From Cyanoderma ruficeps (taxonomy: Eukaryota > Chordata > Aves > Passeriformes > Timaliidae), in contig VZDJ01000116.1 in NCBI GenBank assembly GCA_008694505.1, positions 17,907,716 to 17,971,715 on the forward strand: 64,000 nt of DNA, read 5' to 3'. Below, in pieces: positions 54,578 to 64,000 of this stretch. A program made the position numbers and the translations under genes. The notes under the pieces were generated by a model, which saw nothing but the letters and a program-made list of their open reading frames with translations, was not told the DNA's origin and did not search any database. Numbering within the stretch: position 1 is the first letter of the stretch; every line of letters starts with the position of its first letter.

Positions 54578-57500
54578 TGAGTCATCAGAAGATTGGCAAG
54601 TTGCAAGGGAAAATTTAAATCTGGTGTTTGCTTACTATAGTTAACAATTAAATCCTCCTTTACAGAAAATTACTAGAGTGTATTACGCTTTCAGTCTCCT
54701 TGATACTGTGGAAGAATAAAATATAGTTGTCTTGTTTTTTAAATTTATTTTTAATATAGATATTTGGTATAGGACAGGGGTAAACAGAAGGAAGATGCTT
54801 CTTTTTTCTGACAGTTTTCCAGAGGTTGACCTTAAAAATATGGTCATCATCAGCAATTACTAGTTTTCATAAACAGTATTATTTTGTATTTGTTTTCCCT
54901 TATTACATGCAAATAACTAAATCAAAGAATGTCCTCTTCTGAAACCTGTGAGCCTTCAAGAGTTCTAGTTGTTTTCAGTACATATACAAATATTAATAGA
55001 CTGAACTAGTGTGAAAAATATCAAATGAAAAATGAAACACATCAAATCTTTTGTATAATGTAAAGTAATAGGTGTTCTCTATAGACATTATAGATATCTG
55101 TTTCTGATATAGTAAATTCTATTCTTATTTTGCTAGTAGAAAAGGAAAGAATAAAAAACAGTGACTTTGCCAGACACAAAGCCCAGTACAGTTTGAGAAT
55201 GGAGGACTAGTTATTTGGAATCCCAGTTATGTTTTGTATAGAGGCCATAATTTGTCTTGCACAAGAAACCTGGCTAATGTAAAAAAAAAAATAGTGTAGT
55301 CTGTCTTTTTGAAAATAGATGAAACAGATTGCAGAAAAACATATTTGTCAATGGGAAGTAACCATAAACTTAGGAGGAGTACAGGCATCGAGTACAGCTG
55401 AGCAAGACTGCAGAGAATAAAGGCAGAAGCTCTTTCCCCTCACTTTTCAGGCTGTAAGTAGAACCAGAGAACACCATTCATGAGGGTGGAGCAGGCTTCT
55501 CTGTCCCCTTTTTGTGTGCAGTTTCTTCATGTAATTCTTGGTGCCAGGCTTTCATGACACAGGCTGGCGGCCACATGGAATGAATCTGCAGGTTGTCACC
55601 AGCCCACAGCCACAGCTCTTGCACTCCTGGTGACAGTGTGTTTAGATAATAGTGGGATTTGATGTAGGTCAAATCGAAAATGAGAATTTCAAGGTGTCCC
55701 TGTGCAGATTTTTGTAATGCTGCCAGATGGGCTTTACTGAACTAATGCATGTAATGAACAACCTTTTGTGATGCATTGGTCAAGATAGTACCTTGGGCGT
55801 GTTCCTCATCCAAGGGGAGAACTGAGGTCAGTGGGAGTGAATGCTGTGCTGCAGCTTAGACTGGAAAAGAGATACTTTGGTGTCCTGGGAAGAATAAGTC
55901 TCAGACTTCTGCTGTGGGGCATTCAGTCTAACATGGCATCTTAATGTTCTGTGGCAGGTGACTTTCCTGCATTCCTTGTTGGGTTGCCCTACTTGTTCAG
56001 GTGATGACCAGCTGCTCTGTACTTCATCCTCTGCTTTTTCCTCTGGCAGGCAGTCTTTCTGTTGTCCTGGTACATGTGCTCCAACCTTGCCTGCCGTCTC
56101 CTTTTGGCTCAGAATAAGGCGTTGTGTTGTTCCTTGTAGATGTGGTCACGGATCCCACCCTTCAGAAAACTGGGAACCTGGTTTTAAGTCACCTCCACAA
56201 GCTTTTTGGATGTGATGCATAGCATGGAGAGTTATTTGAATGTTGGTCTTTCAGGTATTTGGATATTGTGGCAGGAATGAAGGCAACCAGAAAAGCCACA
56301 GACAGGAAACTTCTGTCAGCTACATCTGCCTGTAGCCCTAGAGGAATAAAACTGAGATGTTCTCTTAACTCCTTCACCTGTCAGGTTTGATCTGCTTGTT
56401 TGTTCAATGAGTGGAGAGTATTATGTCTCAGAACATGTGCAGAAGTGGGATGGCTACATGTAGGGCACTCAAAAACTCAGAGAAGCTGGTGTTGGTATGC
56501 TTATATTCTATACTGCCACAGTAAATTGATGGCAAAACATAAAATCTTTTTTTCTCTTGCTCTTCTCCGCAGTTTAACTCTCCTTATGAAGCTTATCTCT
56601 GATCAAAGGACATTAACAACATTTTTATCTTCTTGGTTTTACAAATTTGGCTTAAAAACTCTACTTCAAACTTGGCAAACATTGCCTTAGTATTCAAACA
56701 GTGGGGATGGGATAGGGGAAATGACTTGGCTGTTGAAAAGCTACATATGGGAAAGTCACATGGAGGTTTCAGTGTTTTACTTACAATTTTGCAAAGGCCT
56801 CTTCTCATTTGGAAAATAGTAGAGACCAAATAGTGGCTTCTGGAAAGCAAACAGCTAGATTCTTCCATGCGTATTTTTAACACAAATATTAACTTCAAAG
56901 ATTGTGACACTCTTTTCTCCTTAAATACTTGTTTTTAGCCTTCAAGATATATAACTGGTAAAGCAACATTGTGAAGAAAACTGTAACTTCTGCAGCATCT
57001 GGTTTTTGAAATTCTAATTGTGAAACCATAAGAGATGCTTTGTTTTCATTTAGCAAATACGTACTGAGATTCCAGGAAGGTAACTTGATTTGCAATAAGC
57101 ATACCCAGTGAGAACCATATGCTTTTCATGCTTGTCTTTTGTTGAAGGATGAGTGTTTATTTCAAAATCTCTTTTTCAGAAGAACACTAGTTTTAACATT
57201 ACTATTCAGTAATATTTAAGTAAGAATCTTTTGTATTTTCAGATGTGGCTGTATATGTGAACAGACATTTCCAAACACAAATCCTTGGAAGGATTTGCCC
57301 AGTTAATAATGCAACCATGAGTTTTATGTCAGCTTGATTCTGAGCAGTGTTTTGCTGATACCAGTGTAAGATAACTGTATTCTGTGAAACTGCTTGAGCA
57401 GAGCTAAAGGAGTGATAAAAGTGATCTGCCCAAGAGACTTTAGCATTCTCCCTCTTCTCACATTGCTGAACATGACTAAGTCTTTGCAGAATGACATCTA

Positions 57501-58046
57501 AGGTTACACTTGGAGTCATTAGGTTATAAACAGTCCATAAAATGTTTTGCATACTTCATGTTAATATTCCTCTGAAGATCAAGATTCCCTGGGGAGAAAT
57601 GAGAATATGCACCAAAAACATTCTCAGTCTTGAGGTTTATCCACAGCTTCCTAGATCACTAAAGATCAACTGTCTCATGAAGACATTATTGCAGAACAAA
57701 TTTTGATGCTGCTCTAAGTGTTTATATATGGGGGGAATCTACTGGGTAGCATCCTTTCATGTTTTTGCTGACTGGCTGAGTTGTAAATTACATTTGAAAA
57801 TCTTTCTGGCTCTAATTTGGTAGATTTATATGAATCTTCACGTTCAAGAATGTTTTTGAGCCCCAGGCTGTGTTGGGAAAACAACATGGTAAAAGTGTTC
57901 AGATCTTGACAAAATGTCTGAATTTGTGTTATTGAATAGATGGAGGGTTTCTTTAATTCTCTTCATTCTTAGTAAGGCTTAGAGGTGTAGGGGGTGAGTT
58001 CTTAAGTTTTCTTGAAGACGCCAGAGTATCTCTGAGAGATCTGATC

Positions 58047-58079
58047 TTTTTTTTTTTTTTTTTTTNTTTTTTTTTTTTT
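58047..58079 (+). repeat. Poly(T) run with one undetermined base
   Basis: An almost pure T run of 33 positions with N at 58066. This is the only ambiguous base noticed in the window and marks an assembly or homopolymer-length uncertainty. Confidence 0.95.
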
Positions 58080-61000
58080 GCCAAAAATAAATTTGTTTCT
58101 GCTGTGAAAAAATGGTTGTTCCTAGACACAATCCAAGTAAAGCGGGGTCTGTGGGGGGACAGTTGAACTTGGGAAAATAGTCTTGTCTTTTGTTCTGGTG
58201 TTAGCATTGACTGCTGATACTGAATGCTTGGCATCTGCAGTGGTACAGCAGCAGCCTGTGCTCCTTGCCTGTGTGGTCAGCTGACCTAGGGCAACGCTCT
58301 GAAATAAAACAAAACCTCCAGACCACCAACTTGTCTTTCAGAAACTAATCTTATTTCAGATTCTACTGTTACTTTGTGAAATACTGGTTTTTATATACCT
58401 GGCAGGATGGCTCTGGCAGAGCTATCACATTACAGCAAGATCTGTGTTCTCAGTCAAACCCCTCACTTAAGTGGCATTTCTCATACCTAAGGATGCAACT
58501 CACAAGGGATGTCCTTGGCATCTGCGTGCATTGAAATTTCTTCCAGGTCATCTAAATGAGAGCAAAGAGTGGAGGACTTGAACAAGAATCTGGTGAGAAC
58601 TGCTGTAAGTGGCAGACACCCCCAAGATAGCTGCAGTTCTTGGGCTGTTGGAGCCACTGGTGCGTCTTCCTACTCTTGGGAACTTTCAGAAGAAGTATTT
58701 TCCATGTGTGTGTTGAGTTTTTGGAAGCCAGGCTGTTCCTTGGAGTAGTTCAAAAGCTCTCTGCAGACAATTTGATAGCATCACTTCATGCTAATGAGGA
58801 AGCAGAAGGGTTGTGTTTCTTCCAGCCTGCCTTGAAAAGGGAAGTAGAGAGGCTCAGCAGTGCAGAAACAACTCAGAGACTTTTCTCTAACAGAACAGCT
58901 CAAGAATACACTAGTTGCATGTATGAGAATTAACCCTTGTCCAGTGTGCTTTGTCTGACAGCAAAGTTGTTGGATTTGTCTCTGTTATGGATCTGGTTTC
59001 CAACCCGAATCCTTCAAGCATCTCTGAAGGTTTCTCTTGGTGCATAGTGGATGTACTGAATGCCACTGGTTCGGCTGGCTTGCTTTGGCAGATAAAAATT
59101 CCATTTCACTAATAGGTTTTTACATTTACAAAAGATGGCTTTAGCTTTTTTGATTTCGCTTTGCTTTGAATTTGGGACATTTTCAATGGTCCTTATTTTT
59201 CCTCGTGGTGTCTTCAGGTCAGTGTGAACTCAGACTGCAATAGATAGTATGCTGACGCTCTTAAAACATAAAGCCATGTTCTCGGTTTATGCTGAATTCT
59301 TTCCACAAATGGGGTTTATGTGGTAGAAGTTCTTAACATTTTTTCTGTCTCATGCTAGACCTACATTTGAAAAGGATTCTGAAATTTATTCTCGTCTTAA
59401 AAGAGCGGATGTTAAAACCATCTACTAAATTCAGCCATCTAAAACTGAAGGAACAGTGAAGATTTTACTGATTGTGTGATTTACTTTTGGTGTAAAAATT
59501 ATATTACAGCTAGTAAGGAACACACAAAGGCTTAGGGAAAGGTTCTTCAAAACAGTGTTAGATATAAAAAAGAAAAAGAAAGGTATTGATCTAAAATTTA
59601 ATGAGTGAAGTGAGTGTACAGTAACTCAGTAACTGATATAGACTGAAAGGGTTTGCAGCTCTTTTGGTTCTTGAGGGGAAAAAAGCCCCAAACAGGAAGT
59701 ACACAAACTCTTGGTTGTAAATCTACACATATTAAAGTAAGTACTAAATGTATATGGGGTTAGATTAAAGGAAAAAAAAATAAGAAAAAGTTAGAAAATG
59801 GTGAAGTGCTTCAGTATCTACTGAAGTACGAGAATAAATCCCTGAAGGTTTTATAAGCATCTCTAAGGCAACAGGAAATGAGCAGTGTGGATTTAGCAGG
59901 AACAACCTCATGGAAGGGGGCTGATGAATTTAATTCAGTTAATTCATTGGATGTTTTACAGCCCAGCCTGAGTGAGGCAACACATTGGTTACAGGATACT
60001 GACTGAGGATCTGTGTTCAGGAGGGTCCATTAAGTGATGAATATATGCTAAGGAGTGTCTGTGGTGGTGACTGGGATGCTGGAGGGATTTGTTCTGCCTC
60101 TGTGCCAACAGTTTGGGAGACAAAGAGAAAACACTTGAGATACAGATGGAAGGTTGTGTGTGTTTTTTAAAACAGGAGAACAACTTGAAGAAATAGCCTG
60201 AAGCCTATTTCACTTTTCCTCAAGTAAAAATTCAGAGTACTTAGCAATGGAAAAACTGAAATAGTCTGGGATTTTGGACCAGAAATCAAATGCAGTTCTT
60301 TCAGTAAAAAACTCACCAAATCTTTAACAGTGTAGAATTGTTCTATACAGGTATTTTGTAATGCTCCACGCTAGTAAGTGAGAAGCACCATTTTGGATCC
60401 TGCATTTTAAGATGGGCTTAAGTTTCAGACTGAGAAAACCAGTAAAACCATGATTTAATCCTTGTAGTCTAGGAAATAAAGACTTGTTTTGTCTTCTGGA
60501 AGCAGCTTCTCAAGGAATGGAACAATTTTCCAGGTGAGCAAAGTTAGGAAGATCACTATTATCCGTCGTCTTGTTTTTAGTGGAGTAGGGTAAAATACTA
60601 CCATATCTTGCACTAAGGCCTGAGTTAATGTTAATAGGAAAGAACATCCTTATGTTTAAAGGGCATCAAGCCCAGGAGTACATCCCCTGTTGAGGCAGTG
60701 GCTACACTAGTGATTGCAGTTGCCTTAAGAGTAGGTTAGAGAATTGTTGACGCTTTGGGTGCAGAGAATCATTCACAGAGCAGTTTGATGGCCTGGTGGT
60801 TCTGAGTTTGCCTCTTTGGTTTTCAAACAGCCCTGACTTTTGAAGCCTGTGCTAAGGAACAAGTGCTGAAAGGAGGACAAGTCTGATGGTCAGTCTGTAA
60901 TTAAATCCGTAACTAAACCCTGCTCACAAATGTCGCTGTCTGTCCCTAAGTTCTTTATGTATTTTTACCTGGAAGATGTCTTTTCAATGGTCTTATGACT

Positions 61001-62064
61001 TTACAAGGTGCAGGCTGGGTCTCTGATATTAAATTGGAGGTTAGTTTTCTCACTTGTTTTCAGGAAATAAGGATTGGTGTCCTGGTGTTCCAAAGGAGAT
61101 GTTTGGAATTTCTACTCCCCGAACTACCTCCTTCAGGAGAAAAATACTACTGTAGGAGCCTGTAAGTGAATATTTTTGAAAATTGAAAAAATTTCCTTGT
61201 CTTAGAGTTTCTTCATTCAACAGTCACCCACAGGGCTATGAGCTTTCTGACTGCTGAGGGTGATGTATATGGTTCACCTTTTGAAGAAGAAAAGGTTTTG
61301 CTAGTTTGGGGTTTTGGGGTTTGTTTTGATGTTTTTCTCGGCTTTTTAAAATTTACTGTTTTACTGTAGTCACTCTAATTAGCACCAACTACTTTCCTGT
61401 AAAGAGGTAGGGTGTCAATCAGGTTTTGATCTGTTTTGATTTTTTTATACTGATGCGTACAGACTATTTGGTTTATGCTGTGGGAGAATTCCAAAAGAAG
61501 CAGGAGTAAAAGGTCACTGGTTTTGTGGTACAGAGCACATTCATGTCTGGGAGCCAGGCCTGAGCAAGGAGAAAGTAAGTCCTTGGTCTTCTCTCTTTTC
61601 CTGCAGCCTGCAACCTTGCTGCAGAGAAGTGCATGAAAGAGGTAAAAGCGTGTGGGTCATCTGGTCCTCCTTCTGCTCTGCACAGCCAAGGGAGTGTTCA
61701 CTTGATCTGCCAGTGGAATAACAGCATTAATGGAAAAGATAGCAATTTGGATAAGATAATGCCCCTAAAGGCAGGCTACGGTTATCAACGTTTCTTCCCA
61801 AAATAAAACTGAATTAAGTTTTTAATTACTGAACTCTCTGAAATAAGCTTAGGCACACGTCTTGCATACACTTAAGGGGAAAATACTACAGATACCAGGA
61901 AGGAAGGAGAGTGAGACCACAGGGTGTTGGAGGTATCTGCCCTTGAAAGGGCAAAGCCGCCTGGCCAGCAGGTTTGTCACGGAAATTTAGAAACTGGCTG
62001 TGATTCCAGGTGCCACCAGTGCCTTTAATGCTTAAGCAAAGTGCAAACTGCGTAATTCCAGGGC

Positions 62065-62200
62065 CGGTGCTGAAACACGACACCAGGACATCGCTTCCTC
62101 CCCGCCGCCTGTTCCTTACATAACTTCGGGCTTCCCCGGGCGGCCTCTGGATGAGCTGAGCCCGGCAGGAAATACTCGGTAGCCGATGGCAGTTCTGCTA
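62065..62200. promoter_or_regulatory. CpG-rich patch in WBP1L intron 1 (candidate enhancer or alternative promoter)
   Basis: In otherwise AT-rich, CpG-poor intron, many CpGs cluster here (GGGCCGGTG, CACGAC, CCCCGCCGCC, CCCCGGGCGG, CCCGGC, CTCGGTAGCCGATG), with ETS-type TTCC/GGAA words. Human WBP1L has a short isoform from an alternative first exon, so an internal promoter is conceivable. I see no splice-competent first exon. Confidence 0.4.
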
Positions 62201-64000
62201 GGCATAGAATGAATAGCAGTTAATTGTATTCAGAGTGCAATGGTTGTAGTACCTCAGGCGCTGTCCCCTTTCTGTGCTTATGAAAAATAGCCGCAGAGGG
62301 GGAAAATGAAGCAGGATGGTAAAGCTGGTGATGGGAGGCACTGAATTTTTGCCCTGTATGCTTGGTTTGAACCAGCTTCATCTGCACCTGGAACTGTCAG
62401 CTCTGGTTCACGTACACATCATGTTTTCTGAGGGCCCCCTCAAAACATTTGCTCTCTCAGATGCTGCACATCCCACTGGGTTGAGAGACTTTTGGTTTTG
62501 GGAATACCATATTGTGATACACATGTATTTTCTAAGAGGAAAAAGATTCAATTAAACCAATTGTTTGTAGTTTGAGTACTGCAAACCCAGTCTCCTGCAA
62601 ACCAGAATCCATTTATCAGTGGAGATGTAGGTAGCACGGCAGGGCTTGGACTGAAAAGTCCAGGGATAATAGTTCTTGAGGGTGTACATATGTAGAGAGT
62701 TTGAGGACATTTGCCTCAGCCATTGTGATATTGCTCTGCAATGTAACATTACCAAACCATAATATCCAGCAGCATGCTCAGAAAGAGGCGGCTGCTGATG
62801 TCTTTTTTTTTTTTTTCTGAAGGATTTCCCAGAAAATCTATTCCTCCAAAGAAGTGTTCAAGCCATGTAGAAGTGGTGTTCTGCTGGAGAAACATAATTC
62901 TCAGAACTTAATGAAATAACCTCTTTCTTGTAAAAGAAGCTGCAGAAAACAAGACTGCTGGGAATTGAGCGGAATTTTCTAAACTTCTTCAAGATGTAAA
63001 CTTATGCTCAGGAAAGGCCAACAAACATAAGAGAGATCTGACCAGACTATATGCATAACAGATCCTCCCAGCAAAGTTTTACTTGATGACAAAGCCTTTT
63101 TAACCAATTATTTACCTCTTGTCAGGTTAACCGATGCATTGTTCCCGAAACAGGAGCTGAGCATCTTTGGGCAATCAGGTGCCCATTTGACACCACTGTT
63201 TCTGAACAAGGCGTGGGTTTTATAAGAAAAGCAGCAGAGGTTAATATCAAATTACTTTGTAATTTGCAGGGATACCATCACTTCAGATCACAGGCATCTG
63301 CAAGGGTGATTGCCTGTCTGTTTGCTCTCTGTTCATATCTCTGTGGGTGTATCCCATAACCAGTATGCCTGTGCATCATGTGTGAGATGGATTTTATCTG
63401 AATATTGGCTTTTCACACAGTGGCACTTTGTGAGAGTGCAAAAGGGGCAAAGGGCAATTAACTTCCTTGGATTTTGTGTTCTTGCTTATGTAATGTAATG
63501 CAATTTAGCTGATCCCTGACCTTCTTGTGCACTCCAGACATCTGTCATAGGTATATCTTGGTAATAAAATATCATGTAGCCACCCTTATCTTCAACAGAT
63601 TGTCTGTTTTTGTGGTAGGTTCTTTATAAACACATTTCCAGGCTCTGAGAGTTCATTCCCTCCCTTATCTGCAGCAGGCCTTGGCCTGTGTAGTTGGGCC
63701 CAGCAGCAGCAGTGCTGCATCCCAGATAATTGCTTCATGTATAAAAGTATCCTTCTCTTGAAGATTCTCTAAGTTAAGACTGTCTACTGTATAATTGTCT
63801 ATTGACTTAGCCTATTATGAAAAAATCTATCTTCTAGGACCCCAGAAGGTATTTAGAGCAGCATTATCCCATGGAATCTAGAGGGAAGAGGAGAGTAAGG
63901 AAGATGAAAACCTTAAAGTCAATCCTAGTCACCCCAGCACTAGTGTTGTTAGTTTTGGCAAATCCTGTCTCAACAGTAAAGCCAGCTGCCATTTTGGCAT

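Larger units (their letters stand above)
36625..64000 (+). other. WBP1L: WBP1L intron 1 (partial, at least 27 kb)
   Basis: No continuation exon (DKEACVG..., then the tyrosine- and tryptophan-rich membrane segment) was found up to the window end, and human WBP1L also has a very long first intron. The stretch is AT-rich, with only short open frames and almost no recognisable CR1, in contrast to the 24.9-33.2 kb interval. Listed separately are a GTTTT-type repeat, a 13-bp duplication, pyrimidine tracts, a poly(T) run with one undetermined base, and a CpG-rich patch near 62.1 kb. No other gene is recognised. Confidence 0.7.

Noticed and set aside
59870..60030. Possible diverged internal CR1 sequence (TGTGGATTTAGCAGGAACAA)
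   Set aside because: The resemblance to CR1 ORF2 text is limited to a few words and is too weak to call without a search.
62185..62211. MAVLLGIE as an alternative WBP1L short first exon
   Set aside because: It shares a few residues with the mammalian short-isoform start as I remember it, but meets a stop after eight codons and has no GT donor in the required phase.

Overview
This window is ordinary vertebrate nuclear DNA, most likely from a bird. The evidence is intron-rich coding exons with GT-AG junctions, CpG-island promoters, CR1-type LINE fragments as the main recognisable dispersed repeat, a few MIR-like relics, and compact introns in the central gene. The gene order ARL3 (minus) / SFXN2 (plus) / WBP1L (plus) matches the conserved amniote block found on human 10q24, which is chromosome 6 in chicken. 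No prokaryotic genes, CRISPR arrays, tRNA or rRNA genes, or intact transposons are visible.

Layout. From 1 to about 26.2 kb is ARL3 on the minus strand. Five coding exons could be placed to the base: 26055-26053 (only the ATG), 16017-15874, 14743-14627, 10529-10479 and 8509-8324. They encode residues 1-167. The last 15 or so codons were not found, so 1-8323 is probably the last intron, with the terminal exon beyond the left edge or missed. From about 25.85 to 26.46 kb is a CpG island that appears to be a shared head-to-head promoter for ARL3 and SFXN2. It carries a full-consensus RFX X-box close upstream of the ARL3 start codon. Two truncated CR1 copies bracket the island in divergent orientation. 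From 27381 to 31988 is the complete SFXN2 coding sequence: 11 coding exons, 322 residues, all phases consistent. Its 3' UTR takes in an antisense CR1 and ends near a poly(A) signal at 33257. From about 36.2 to 36.7 kb is the CpG-island promoter and first coding exon of WBP1L (signal-peptide isoform). The remaining 27 kb to the window end shows no further exon and is read as WBP1L intron 1.

The three genes do not form a pathway. ARL3 is a ciliary GTPase, SFXN2 a mitochondrial carrier-family protein, and WBP1L a membrane adaptor for WW-domain proteins. The only mechanistic link in the sequence is the shared ARL3/SFXN2 promoter region. No previously undescribed system was found. The observations most worth checking are the X-box, the CR1-bracketed bidirectional promoter, the strand-asymmetric pyrimidine block in ARL3 intron 1, the CpG patch deep in WBP1L intron 1, and the missing ARL3 terminal exon.
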